A DNA stretch of 34,852 nt, from assembly GCA_036823195.1 (NCBI GenBank), contig DAISGI010000025.1, positions 1-34,852 on the forward strand. The letters are read 5' to 3'. This stretch comes from UBA4874 sp002399435. GTDB taxonomy: Bacteria > Bacillota > Clostridia > Caldicoprobacterales > DTU083. Below the pieces are notes generated by a model. That model was not told the DNA's origin, ran no database searches, and saw nothing but the letters and a program-made list of their open reading frames with translations. Position numbers and translations under genes: made by a program. Below, piece by piece: positions 15,271-23,851 of the stretch; position 1 is the stretch's first letter, and each line of letters opens with the position of its first letter.

Positions 15271-16779
15271 TTACGGCAGATAGTTTCTCGGATTTTTCGC
15301 CGAGCCGTTTATCCGTACTTCAAAATGCAGATGGTTTCCGGTGCTTCGCCCGGTGGAACCCACCTTAGCAATGGTTTCTCCGGCCTTGACTGTCTGCCCC
15401 TCCCGGACGAGAATTTGTGAGCAGTGCCCGTATAAAGTGACCATGCCATTTCCGTGGTCAATGGTCAGATAATAGCCGTAGCCGGTGCTTCCATAAACCA
15501 CGGTTTTTACCGTTCCCGCTTTTGCAGAGCGGATGGAAGTACCTTTGGCAGCACCAAGATCAAGACCGGAATGTCCCACCCACTTCCCGGTGAGCGGGTC
15601 TGTTCTGCCTCCGAATTCAGAAGTTACCATCGCTCGCCATCCTTTGCCCAGAGGTGAAATAAAGCCGTCGGCAGAGGCTTTTTTCGTTTCGGCATAAGGT
15701 CTGGCATATAAAACCTGTTTGTCGGAATCGAACAAATCCCGGTAAACAACCCGCCCTTTGGAGGAAGATGCGTCCACCACCTTACCGTCTCCGGCATAGA
15801 TTCCCACATGCGTAATGTTCATGAAACGGCCGTTGGGCTTGTGGCTCCAGAACACCAAATCGCCGGGAGCAAGGCTTGATTTGGAAATCGTCAACCCATT
15901 GTCCACGCAGTATTTGCCCTGTGCCGCAGCGGTGCCGGGGAGGTTTGTCCCCAACTTTTTGTACACCCACTGCACCAGATAGCTGCAGTCAGTATAGCTT
16001 CCCTGCCCCCGTTTCTCCTGAGAGTAGGGATCGCCAAGGCGGGAAAGTCCAAGGCGAACTGCTTCAACACCCGTTTCACCGGCAGGCAAATCGGAAAAGA
16101 AGCCGCCAAGCTGATCCGGTATCCAGTCCTCCCACATAGCGGAATCGTCACTCTCGATGGGCGCCGCTGTACCGTATAAGGCACGGTAATAGATTTCCGA
16201 AGCGTTGGCTTGATCTTCATAGGTGATGGCTTCTCCGAAGAGTGACCTGATGTTGTTGTAGATAGCAGGCAGAGAGGTAATGGGAACGGCAACGGTATAG
16301 GTTTCTTCCGAAGTTGTGCCATCCTCGTTTTCCACGGTGCGGGTGCGTTCCTCATAGGCGACAAAGCAGTCTACATATTTCCGGTGTTCCAACCGGGAGG
16401 GGGACTCCGCACCAAAGAACAGAGAATAAAAAATTGCCTTGACACGGTAAGCGTCAAGGCTGTCGCCGTCCTCCATCTGTGCATTCACGGTGGCTATGGC
16501 ACTGTCTATGAGGGTGAAGCTCTGTCGCATATCCCCGATGTACTCCCTGTAATCCGCAGGCATACTTCCCGGAATTGCGCCGCCATGAAAACACAGCTCT
16601 ACGGCCGTGTTGTTGTGATTTGCAGTTCCGGAGAGCAGAGAGCAGATCAGTACAATCATTAAGATGAGCGGTGACAGGACGGCGGCGACAGTCCAGCCGA
16701 TGGTTTTTCGCATGCGTTCATCCGAAAGTGCGGCAGCGGCAGCTTTGGCTATCGCTGTAATAGTAGCGGGATCAGCCAT
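15271..16779 (-). CDS. Membrane-anchored two-domain peptidoglycan hydrolase (NlpC/P60 plus M23)
   Basis: The protein would open the cell wall for the conjugation channel, the role of VirB1/CwlT-like proteins. A membrane segment lies at about residues 27-50, followed by a spacer of about 180 residues. The NlpC/P60 domain follows, with Cys265 in YTDCSYLVQWVY and His324 in ITHVGIYAGDG. An M23-type domain fills the C-terminus, with His403 and Asp407 in GHSGLD and His483/His485 in HLHFE. All the expected catalytic and metal-binding residues are visible. Pairing an endopeptidase of each type in one 502-residue protein is less common than the lysozyme-NlpC pairing of Tn916 CwlT. It starts 4 bp after the cyclotransferase gene. 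Confidence 0.92.
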   Translation of the reverse strand: MADPATITAIAKAAAAALSDERMRKTIGWTVAAVLSPLILMIVLICSLLSGTANHNNTAVELCFHGGAIPGSMPADYREYIGDMRQSFTLIDSAIATVNAQMEDGDSLDAYRVKAIFYSLFFGAESPSRLEHRKYVDCFVAYEERTRTVENEDGTTSEETYTVAVPITSLPAIYNNIRSLFGEAITYEDQANASEIYYRALYGTAAPIESDDSAMWEDWIPDQLGGFFSDLPAGETGVEAVRLGLSRLGDPYSQEKRGQGSYTDCSYLVQWVYKKLGTNLPGTAAAQGKYCVDNGLTISKSSLAPGDLVFWSHKPNGRFMNITHVGIYAGDGKVVDASSSKGRVVYRDLFDSDKQVLYARPYAETKKASADGFISPLGKGWRAMVTSEFGGRTDPLTGKWVGHSGLDLGAAKGTSIRSAKAGTVKTVVYGSTGYGYYLTIDHGNGMVTLYGHCSQILVREGQTVKAGETIAKVGSTGRSTGNHLHFEVRINGSAKNPRNYLP

Positions 16780-16783
16780 TCCG

Positions 16784-17281
16784 TCACCACCATTTCAGGT
16801 CACCAAAACCGAATAGGTTCTGCTGTTCCGGTTCGCTTTCCATGAGCTGCTCGGTGTAATCGATTGCCCGTTCCAGAATAGCGGTATCAAACCCTGCGGT
16901 TTTATAGCCTTCACGGATGGTATTGTAGTAATAGTCGGACGGGTACCCCAGCCGATGCCCCGGCGTCATCACATAGACCATTGCCGAAACCGTTTTGCCG
17001 TCCAGGGTCAGTTCCATGGTTTCTTTACCGTAAAATCTGGGGAAGCCTTCGTAAACATCGAGGGCCGCTTCATCTTTCGAAGTGATTTCCCACAGCAAAA
17101 CAGGAACAGAAGCGCCCTCGCAAGGCTCGATGGTAGCCACAGCTCCATGCCTTCCGCCTCGAAACACAAGGGCATAATCTTTTATCTCAGATGCCCCAAG
17201 CACCTTGGCAGTAGGGCATCGTTTCGCCATTTGCGTCAGATTGAGATTGCTGCCATAGGCAATATACAGTTTATTTTTCAT
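16784..17281 (-). CDS. Gamma-glutamylcyclotransferase (AIG2-like)
   Basis: Enzymes of this family release 5-oxoproline from gamma-glutamyl amines or peptides. The fold signature YGSN is at residues 9-12, and the catalytic Glu78 is in LDVYEGFP. The ATG at 17281 is chosen for its AAAGGAG site; a longer upstream frame would overlap the amidoligase gene and has no site. The protein is 165 residues, normal for a single-domain member. It starts 10 bp after the amidoligase stop and ends 4 bp before the hydrolase gene, so it is part of the T4SS operon. Amidoligase and AIG2-type genes are known as neighbours in other genomes, where they are predicted to make and break amide-linked tags. The substrate here is unknown. 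Confidence 0.87.
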   Translation of the reverse strand: MKNKLYIAYGSNLNLTQMAKRCPTAKVLGASEIKDYALVFRGGRHGAVATIEPCEGASVPVLLWEITSKDEAALDVYEGFPRFYGKETMELTLDGKTVSAMVYVMTPGHRLGYPSDYYYNTIREGYKTAGFDTAILERAIDYTEQLMESEPEQQNLFGFGDLKWW

Positions 17282-17291
17282 AATAGCTCCT

Positions 17292-18329
17292 TTACATTGA
17301 CATGGTAAAAGCGGGGGACTGTTCATCCTCCGCTTCCATCATAGTTTCCGGTACAGCTTGTTCCGGCGGCGCTGTCGCCTGAGCTCTCTCTGCTTCGCGC
17401 TTTTGTCGCAGTCGTTCTTTTTGCCTTTCTGCCTGGGCCGGGTCTTTCCACGCAATGCAGCCCTCCAGATGATCCAGCAGATGCTTACGGGCTGTTTTGA
17501 ATTCATCTCCAATCATGCCAAGACGCAGAAGCCACACACGGAAGGTGTACTTCTCATTGGTAGATTGAGTCTTGACGGGACTTGCCGACCGTTGGTTGAG
17601 TGCCTGCGCGGTAATGGCAAGGCAGAATTGGATATATGCCTTGATTTTTCCGGCGTGAAGATTGCCATTGAAAGCGCGGAATTCCACCGTGCCTTTCTGG
17701 AACACGCTGTGAAGATTGAGACAGTGGTAGCGGCTGTGATGGTAATGCTCCCGGCTGCCATCGCCGCCGTTGTACCAGATTCGTTTCAGCTGTTCCATGG
17801 TAGAGGGTTTCTGACGGTTGATTCGTTCCAAGAACAGAGGATCAATCTTTTGACAGTAGCTGGTTTCTCTACCGCGGGAAACCTGTAGCGCCCTATAAAT
17901 CATATCCTCTTTCGCCGCCATGATGTTGACCAGATTGCGGAGCTTCGGAGCGTTAAAAGGAGCGGCATTGATGTGAATATGAATACCGCAGGAGGGATTT
18001 ACAAAAGCCCCGGCTTCCCGGAGCTTGCGGATCAGTTCCTGCACGGTTTCGATATCCCGGTACTGGCAAATTGGGCTTACCAGCTCCACACTGTAATTCC
18101 TGTCGGCACTGATTTTCCTGCGTCCGTCTCTCTTTTGGCAGTCAATGCTGCCGTCGCTCATGACTTTCCATTTGCGCCGCTGGCTGTCACAGGCATAATA
18201 GGCATCGTAATAACCGCCCTCATATTCCTTGCTGGTTCCAAAATATTCGGCAATTACTTCGGCAGCACGGCTTCTTGTTATCCCGGTCATTTCAATTTCA
18301 ATGCCGAAATCCTGAGCCTGTATCTCCAT
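17292..18329 (-). CDS. Amidoligase-family (COOH-NH2 ligase) protein
   Basis: Amidoligases have a glutamine-synthetase/GCS-like fold and join a carboxylate to an amine using ATP. The N-terminal FGIEIEMTG at 8-16 carries the metal-binding Glu pair. The central NPSCGIHIHINA supplies His117 and His119. GTVEFRAFNGNLHAGKI at 213-229 contains the E-F-R triad typical of the family. After about residue 265 the protein becomes a charged helical tail, then Pro/Ala-rich, ending in FTMSM. At 345 residues it is of family length. It is followed by the cyclotransferase gene and preceded 13 bp upstream by an unidentified gene. The pair could modify a peptide, a protein tail or a wall stem peptide; the substrate is not visible. 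Confidence 0.87.
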   Translation of the reverse strand: MEIQAQDFGIEIEMTGITRSRAAEVIAEYFGTSKEYEGGYYDAYYACDSQRRKWKVMSDGSIDCQKRDGRRKISADRNYSVELVSPICQYRDIETVQELIRKLREAGAFVNPSCGIHIHINAAPFNAPKLRNLVNIMAAKEDMIYRALQVSRGRETSYCQKIDPLFLERINRQKPSTMEQLKRIWYNGGDGSREHYHHSRYHCLNLHSVFQKGTVEFRAFNGNLHAGKIKAYIQFCLAITAQALNQRSASPVKTQSTNEKYTFRVWLLRLGMIGDEFKTARKHLLDHLEGCIAWKDPAQAERQKERLRQKREAERAQATAPPEQAVPETMMEAEDEQSPAFTMSM

Positions 18330-18342
18330 TTACCCACCACCT

Positions 18343-18822
18343 TTACCACATCCTGTGCTGCAGGGTGAGGTCTTTTTCCTGTGCAAGCCCCGCTGTTTCC
18401 GCTGCGGAATTGATAAAACTGCAGAGCCGTTCCCTGCGCCAGGTATCAATCAGATACCGTCCGCATTCCTCATTGAGTGCATTGATTTTCAAAACCGTTT
18501 CCCGCACACATTCGGAAATAGCGGCAGGATCTCCCTCGGCTGCTATGAGGTCGTCAATGTATTCATCCAGGATATTTCCCATCAGGGACACATCCTCCGG
18601 CGTATAATGATAGCTGCCGGCATAGGGATTGGGGTATTCCTTCCCGTCCATGCAGCATCGCAGATGCTCCAGTATGACGGGGCGTTCCTCATGGTCCGCC
18701 TTCTGGTATTTCTCCATAAAAGCCAGAATATCCGCTTCCCGGTTGGGAGTGTAGCGGATAAAAGACAGCATATCCTCAAGGAGTCCTGCTTTGTTTTCTT
18801 TCTGATTTTGAAGCTTATCCAT
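18343..18822 (-). CDS. Unidentified helical protein between VirB4 and amidoligase
   Basis: I do not recognise this 159-residue protein. It is acidic and mostly helical, without membrane segments. The ATG at 18822 has GGGAG 8 bp upstream and is preferred. An alternative ATG at 18843 overlaps the VirB4 stop (TAATG) and would add seven residues. A Tyr/Pro-rich central stretch (GKEYPNPYAGSYHYTPEDV) stands out from the surrounding helices. It is encoded between the transfer ATPase and the amidoligase/cyclotransferase pair, which makes it a possible partner or substrate of either. No function is assigned. Confidence 0.65.
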   Translation of the reverse strand: MDKLQNQKENKAGLLEDMLSFIRYTPNREADILAFMEKYQKADHEERPVILEHLRCCMDGKEYPNPYAGSYHYTPEDVSLMGNILDEYIDDLIAAEGDPAAISECVRETVLKINALNEECGRYLIDTWRRERLCSFINSAAETAGLAQEKDLTLQHRMW

Positions 18823-18842
18823 GATTTTTTCTCCCTTCTTCA

Positions 18843-20675
18843 TTATCTTCCGCCTGCCTTTCCAAACAGCTTTTCCTTGTGAGAAGGAGCGTGAACCGCA
18901 AGGTTATACCTTTCGATGCCGCATTTGTAGAGGCAGACACCGCGCTGCGGGTAACGGATAAGGTTGAATTCGCTTTCTTCGAGCTGCAGGGAGTCGATGT
19001 AAAACTGTTTATCGATATTGCCCGCATTGAAGAGAAAAGCGTGAGTCGGGATAGAAAACAGCGGCTTGGTCAGTTCCCGGATGCCTTCGATATTGAAGTC
19101 CTCCAGATTCTGAGATGCCAGGATCACCGCCGAATCTTTCTTTCGCACACGCTTCATGAAATTTCGGATATACTCAATCGCAGTCAGGTTGGTCAGAAAC
19201 AGATACAGCTCATCAATCGATGCGGCCGTGTTTCCCTCGGTCAGCAGCTTGTCGCTCATGAAGGACAGCACGTTGAACAGCAGAGCGTTTTTCACGTTCC
19301 GGCTGGCTTGAAGTAAGCCTTTTACCCCGAACACAATAAAGCGGTCGGAGGTCACATTGGTGTGGCCGTTGAAGAATTGGCTCTCTGCACCCATGCACAT
19401 GGAGTGGAGCCCCAGCAGAATTTCCTGCAGCAGTTCCGGCGGGTAGAGTTGATATTCGGTTTTGTCATAGCTGCGGAACTCGTCCTCAATAAAGGCATAA
19501 AGGTCGGACAGAATGGGATAGTCTGCGGCTGTCAGAGTTCGAAAATCGGTACGGTCGCTGATGCCGAATTTTTCGTACAGCTTGCCCAGCATGATTTCAA
19601 TGGCGTCGATATGACGGTCTGAAAAATCCTTATAGCATCGAAAAAAGTCCTTGAGAAAGCTGATGTGCTGACTGAGCTTGGTAGATTGACGGAATGCCTG
19701 AGGCGCATCGGCATCCTCCGGACTGCCGCCTTCGTCCCAGGTCTTTGGTTCCAGAGGGTTAATGAGATACCGGCCTGACATGAGGTCGATGAAACAGCCG
19801 CCGAGATTTTCAGCCAACTCCACATATTCGTGCTCAGGATCAAGGCACAGCACGGCCTTACCCGATTCGAGGATGTTGCAGAGGATGAGCTTGAGGAGAT
19901 AGCTCTTGCCCTGACCGGAGTTGCCCAAGATCAACACGTTAGCATTCGTCTTGTCATCATCACGCTTGTCAAAATCCGCGATAATATTGGAGCCGAACTT
20001 ATCTCTGCCAAGATAAAATCCGTTGGGATCGGTCTTGCCGGAATAGTTAAAGGGATAAAGATTCGCTACCGAGCTTGCCGGCAGAACACGCTCAAACTGA
20101 CTGCCAAACACATTCCGCCCTGCGGGACCCACCGAGAGAAAACCTTCTCTCTGGCGAAGGATAAGCCTGTCTACATTGAGCTTTGAGCGAATCAGTTCGG
20201 TCAGAACATCCGTCTGCAAAAGCTTCAGCGCGTCCAAATCGTGCGCTGTCAGTTCAATGAAAACAGCGCAGTGCAGAAGAGGCTCCCGGTTCCGGTGCAT
20301 GGTGGACACCAGCGTGACAACGTCCTGCAGATTGCTTTCGGCGGTGACTGTCTGCCGGATGTCGTTGGTATTGCTTTTATCCATACGGTTTTTGTTGGCG
20401 GCATTGTGGATGATTTTCTTTTCTTCCGTTGCCGTTACCTGTCTGGTATAAATACGCAAGGTCACGCCGTCCTTTTCTCCCAAGTGCCGCAGGATGGCCT
20501 GCTCATCGGTGGCGGTGGGGTACTCCCGAAGCGCCCAAACGCATCGGTAGGTGTTCCCGCAGATGAAGTGGTCGGTGTTGAATTTGATAATGCCCGGCGC
20601 AATCATATCAAGGAAATCCTTAATTTTAGGTTCAGCAGTTGACAGATCAGCTTTTGTTTTTCTGACTTTAGGCAT
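18843..20675 (-). CDS. virB4: VirB4/TraE-type conjugative transfer ATPase
   Basis: This is the cytoplasmic ATPase that drives assembly of the channel and pilus in type IV secretion. The P-loop GNSGQGKS is at 251-258, followed by VLCLDPEHEYVELAENLGG, the usual segment of VirB4 proteins, and a Walker B-like ASIDELYLFL near residue 480. At 610 residues it is shorter than the roughly 800-residue form of many Firmicute VirB4 proteins; the gene before it encodes a 195-residue protein that resembles an N-terminal VirB4 part. AGGAGG lies close to the ATG. A hairpin lies between the two genes. Confidence 0.95.
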   Translation of the reverse strand: MPKVRKTKADLSTAEPKIKDFLDMIAPGIIKFNTDHFICGNTYRCVWALREYPTATDEQAILRHLGEKDGVTLRIYTRQVTATEEKKIIHNAANKNRMDKSNTNDIRQTVTAESNLQDVVTLVSTMHRNREPLLHCAVFIELTAHDLDALKLLQTDVLTELIRSKLNVDRLILRQREGFLSVGPAGRNVFGSQFERVLPASSVANLYPFNYSGKTDPNGFYLGRDKFGSNIIADFDKRDDDKTNANVLILGNSGQGKSYLLKLILCNILESGKAVLCLDPEHEYVELAENLGGCFIDLMSGRYLINPLEPKTWDEGGSPEDADAPQAFRQSTKLSQHISFLKDFFRCYKDFSDRHIDAIEIMLGKLYEKFGISDRTDFRTLTAADYPILSDLYAFIEDEFRSYDKTEYQLYPPELLQEILLGLHSMCMGAESQFFNGHTNVTSDRFIVFGVKGLLQASRNVKNALLFNVLSFMSDKLLTEGNTAASIDELYLFLTNLTAIEYIRNFMKRVRKKDSAVILASQNLEDFNIEGIRELTKPLFSIPTHAFLFNAGNIDKQFYIDSLQLEESEFNLIRYPQRGVCLYKCGIERYNLAVHAPSHKEKLFGKAGGR

Positions 20676-20695
20676 AAAAAAATACCTCCTGTTCT

Positions 20696-20743
20696 GCCGT
20701 AGGAGGTTCTATACTTTTGAGGCGTAAGGGATCCCCCTACGGC
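20696..20743 (-). other. Hairpin in the leader between the VirB4 partner and virB4
   Basis: GCCGTAGGAGG (20696-20706) and CCCCCTACGGC (20733-20743) pair over 11 positions in minus-strand RNA with one G-U, around a 26-base loop. It ends about 20 bases before the virB4 start. It has no T-tract and could set the ratio of the two products or be an RNase site. Confidence 0.5.
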
Positions 20744-20760
20744 CGTTGATTGAATTTTAT

Positions 20761-21348
20761 TTACTCGCCGAGAATGGTCCAGCGTTCCCCATCGTAATCC
20801 TCATATAGTTCGGTAGTAACATTTTGCTCATAATAGACTCCGAGCAGGCGCTTGATATCAGTTTCACCGGCTCTGCGCGCAGTGAAGCCCTGATCCTTGA
20901 GGCTCTTTTCGATGCGGGAAAGGTAGGGCTGGACATCTTTTTCTTTTTCGCCCCGCAGACGGATGATGATTAAAAATTCCCGCGCTGTTGCCATCTGCAC
21001 TTGCATACGGTCAAGGGAAATCATATCCTGTGCCAGCAGTTTGCGGATGACAGGGTTCTGCTCGGTGTCCATCCTGGCCTTCAGATAGCCTTTGTTGTCC
21101 TCGAAGTTTTCCCGGCTGTTCAGGCACAGTATTTCAATATCCGAAATGCCCTTGAGCACATTCATAAGGGCATAAATCCTTGCCCCGATGCTGGAATCGG
21201 ACAGAACGCTGATGTTGGTGGGTTTTATCATGAAAAATACCAGCTCGCCGTGGGGAGTCACAAGGCTGTGGCCTGTGATGTCATCGATACCCATGAGTTG
21301 ACGGGTAGAAACTTTTTTCCGTGTCTCCTGTTTCTTTTTTCTGTTCAC
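20761..21348 (-). CDS. VirB4-associated T4SS protein
   Basis: This 195-residue protein has a Lys/Arg-rich start and an alpha/beta body without membrane segments. Segments such as EILCLNSRENFEDNKGYLKA and ATAREFLIIIRLRG resemble the N-terminal region of larger VirB4 ATPases. It may be that domain as a separate protein. No P-loop is present. The GTG at 21348 is chosen because GGAGG lies 8 bp upstream; an ATG at 21363 would overlap the PrgI gene by 13 bp and has no good site. It lies between PrgI and virB4, as expected for a channel component. Confidence 0.72.
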   Translation of the reverse strand: MNRKKKQETRKKVSTRQLMGIDDITGHSLVTPHGELVFFMIKPTNISVLSDSSIGARIYALMNVLKGISDIEILCLNSRENFEDNKGYLKARMDTEQNPVIRKLLAQDMISLDRMQVQMATAREFLIIIRLRGEKEKDVQPYLSRIEKSLKDQGFTARRAGETDIKRLLGVYYEQNVTTELYEDYDGERWTILGE

Positions 21349-21350
21349 AT

Positions 21351-21608
21351 TCACGCCCTCCATTCATAGGTCTGCTGCTTTCCGAAAAAGAAAGCGGCGG
21401 CATAGCGGATAAAATCGAGAATACTCACATCCTCTAAGCGAATGGATAAAAAAGCATAGAGTGCAGTCAGCACGATGGGGAGCAGCCAGCCGAGCTGGGA
21501 AAGAGCAAAGACAGAAATCAGGCAACCGATTCCTATGATGCCGATGTCACGTAATTCCCACAGCCACAAGGTAGCTTTTGATTTTAAGTTGTCGGGGTAG
21601 ATGTACAT
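21351..21608 (-). CDS. PrgI-family (VirB3-like) T4SS membrane protein
   Basis: This 85-residue protein has two adjoining hydrophobic segments (about residues 22-40 and 42-58). Its N-terminus MYIYPDNLKSKATLWLWELRD and C-terminal RYAAAFFFGKQQTYEWR are typical of PrgI-like proteins that accompany VirB4 in Gram-positive systems. The ATG overlaps the stop of the methyltransferase gene (TAATG), so the methyltransferase is translationally coupled into the transfer operon. Confidence 0.88.
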   Translation of the reverse strand: MYIYPDNLKSKATLWLWELRDIGIIGIGCLISVFALSQLGWLLPIVLTALYAFLSIRLEDVSILDFIRYAAAFFFGKQQTYEWRA

Positions 21609-23851
21609 TAAGACGATTCCTCCTGTTCCTCATAGAATTTTCGCAAAAAATAGGCGATACCGCGGAGGACAAAATCCACACATGGTATCGCCACACTATT
21701 GCCAAGCGCCTTATACCGGGCGCTGTCCGATGCTCCCGGTATCAGCGTCCAGCCGTCCGGGAAGCCTTGGAGCCGTTCGCATTCCAAGGGAGTGAGCCTG
21801 CGAATGAGCTTGCGGCCATTTCCTTTTACAAGATTCTCACTTCCGCCTCCATTGTTACCGCCTTGGGCACACAGGGTAGCACAGCCTTCTGCATAGTTGC
21901 CATATTGCGATTGGCCGAATATTTCGGGCTGACAAACGAGATCGGTCGCATCCTTATGCTGTCTTGCACTTTGCGTAGCAATCACATGGTTTTCGGAAAA
22001 TTCATCGCTTTGCTGGCGGCTGAATACCGCATGGCGGTCAGATGTCGTAATGGTGTAACTGATATCCGCCTGACAGCCGAGTCCGTTGCCGCCGTTTTCA
22101 GGCTCCCGGTCAATAGTATTGCCTGCAATGCAGATGGTTTCCTGCGCAACAGGATCACCTACAAGGGGAACATTGTTGCCGCCGGTACCATAGGTTGATG
22201 TTATGGTAGGAGCTACTTCCAACGGTCCTGTGTATCTGCAATCCTTTGCGTGATTGTCAAACAGTACCGGCTGGTTATTGCCGGAGGTTCCTGCGGCTGA
22301 TGGAATAGTCGGGCAAATGCCTCCACCAATTTCAGCTCCACCTTGCTGGGTAGCCATGATAAGTGGCTGATGCCCGTGTTCTTGCGCCCGAAGCGTACCT
22401 GTGATGTCCTTGGTGCAGTGCATCTGGCTACCGCCTTGGTCGTTAAGACAAAACACCGATGGAGCTGTGCCCGTTTTAATGGTAGGAGAACACTCTGCCT
22501 GATAGCCGATCCCTCTGGCTTCGGCGCCGGCGTTGCCGCAGAATCCTGCGGTAAGCACACAGGGATATCCTTGCCCTACCTGCCCTCCGCCGCCGGTAAT
22601 GGATGTATGGACCTCCGGCGTGAGAAAACAATCGCCATTTCCTTTGCTGACAACTCCTGCCGCAAGCACAAGCCCAGCCGGGTTTCTTCCGCCGCCGCCG
22701 TCGGCTCCGGTAAGGGTAGGACTGGTTCCATCTGGCGTAAACACACGGCTTTGCTGCGTATCCCATCCATTCAGACAGTTGGGAACGGGCACGAGAGGAG
22801 GATGTCCTCCCATGCCTGCGCGGAGCGTGGGTGTCACTTCCTCGGTAATATCCATTCGTTCCCCGCCATGGTCGTTCAGACAGATCAGCGGTTTTGCAAC
22901 AAAGGTCTGCTGCTTCATACCGGGTTGTGCACCCAAGGCTCCGGCCACATCGTGGAGATCCCGAACCTCGTCACGCTGGTTGGCTGCAAAGGCTATTGTT
23001 GCTTTTTCGTCTGTCTGTATATATCCATGCCCGCCGCCTTCACCGCCATAGAGAGCGGGCCATATCCCTGTTTCCTCGAAAATGCGGCGGCTTTGCACAT
23101 CCCATGGCGTCAGGCAAGACCCGCCTGAATCATCAGAGCCTCTTTTAGCTGAGGAGGAAGTTCCTTGCCTCTGGCTTCGGCTCTCCGCAGTATCCCCAAA
23201 CAGGCTGTCTTGCTTAAATAATATTTCGGGTGCGGTTGTTCCTCCAAAATCTGCGACAAGGAAGATACGACGGCGGCGCTGGGCGACTCCCCAGAATTGA
23301 GCGTCCAAGACGCGCCAAGCCAAGCTGAATTCATTTCCCAAAATGACAGCCCCAGCAGATTCCCAGCGCCCGGAGTCAGGTCGAGGCACATCACAGGTAC
23401 TGTACTTAATGCGGACAATCTCCTCGATGACCGCACGGAAGTCCTCGCCGCCTGCGGAACTGAAGGCTCCTGGGACGTTTTCCCAAACGAGGTATCGAGG
23501 TCGAATAAGGTGAGCTGGTACGTTTCGTTGTCCATCGGCGTTTCTCATCTCCTTCGTGATCCGTGTTTGCTCCATAAATAAACCTGAACGTTCTCCTGCA
23601 AGTCCGGCACGCTGCCCGGCAACCGATAAATCCTGACAGGGTGAGCCGCCGCAGATGATATCCACAGGCGGGAGCTTCGCTCCGTTCAGCTTTGTGATAT
23701 CGCCGACATGGTGCATTTCGGGAAATCGGATTTTTGTTACTTCGATGGGAAAGGCTTCAATCTCGCTTGCCCATAAAGGAGTGATGCCGTTGCGTATCGC
23801 TGCCAGCGGGAAGCCTCCGATCCCATCGAAAAGGCTCCCCATGGTCAGCAT
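21608..23851 (-). CDS. Orphan C5-cytosine DNA methyltransferase with a long internal repeat array
   Basis: The enzyme methylates cytosine at C5. Motif I is SLFDGIGG at 6-13, the catalytic Pro71-Cys72 is in GGSPCQDLSVAGQR, motif VI ENV is at 124-126, motif VIII QRRRRIF is at 191-197, motif IX RRLTPLECERLQGFP is at 684-698 and motif X LGNSVAIP is at 716-723. Ordinary enzymes have 330-450 residues. Here about 480 residues separate motifs VIII and IX, where the target-recognition domain sits, and they hold nine or ten degenerate units of about 35 residues with a core like TPTLRAGMGGHPPLV or APTITSTYGTGGNN. No restriction gene accompanies it, so protection of incoming ICE DNA is the likeliest role. 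It lies between the VirB6-like and PrgI genes and overlaps both neighbours by a few bases. Confidence 0.93.
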   Translation of the reverse strand: MLTMGSLFDGIGGFPLAAIRNGITPLWASEIEAFPIEVTKIRFPEMHHVGDITKLNGAKLPPVDIICGGSPCQDLSVAGQRAGLAGERSGLFMEQTRITKEMRNADGQRNVPAHLIRPRYLVWENVPGAFSSAGGEDFRAVIEEIVRIKYSTCDVPRPDSGRWESAGAVILGNEFSLAWRVLDAQFWGVAQRRRRIFLVADFGGTTAPEILFKQDSLFGDTAESRSQRQGTSSSAKRGSDDSGGSCLTPWDVQSRRIFEETGIWPALYGGEGGGHGYIQTDEKATIAFAANQRDEVRDLHDVAGALGAQPGMKQQTFVAKPLICLNDHGGERMDITEEVTPTLRAGMGGHPPLVPVPNCLNGWDTQQSRVFTPDGTSPTLTGADGGGGRNPAGLVLAAGVVSKGNGDCFLTPEVHTSITGGGGQVGQGYPCVLTAGFCGNAGAEARGIGYQAECSPTIKTGTAPSVFCLNDQGGSQMHCTKDITGTLRAQEHGHQPLIMATQQGGAEIGGGICPTIPSAAGTSGNNQPVLFDNHAKDCRYTGPLEVAPTITSTYGTGGNNVPLVGDPVAQETICIAGNTIDREPENGGNGLGCQADISYTITTSDRHAVFSRQQSDEFSENHVIATQSARQHKDATDLVCQPEIFGQSQYGNYAEGCATLCAQGGNNGGGSENLVKGNGRKLIRRLTPLECERLQGFPDGWTLIPGASDSARYKALGNSVAIPCVDFVLRGIAYFLRKFYEEQEESS

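Noticed and set aside
22343..23128. Long open frames on the plus strand opposite the methyltransferase
   Set aside because: They result from the Gly/Pro-rich composition of the repeat array; the minus-strand gene has all its catalytic motifs.
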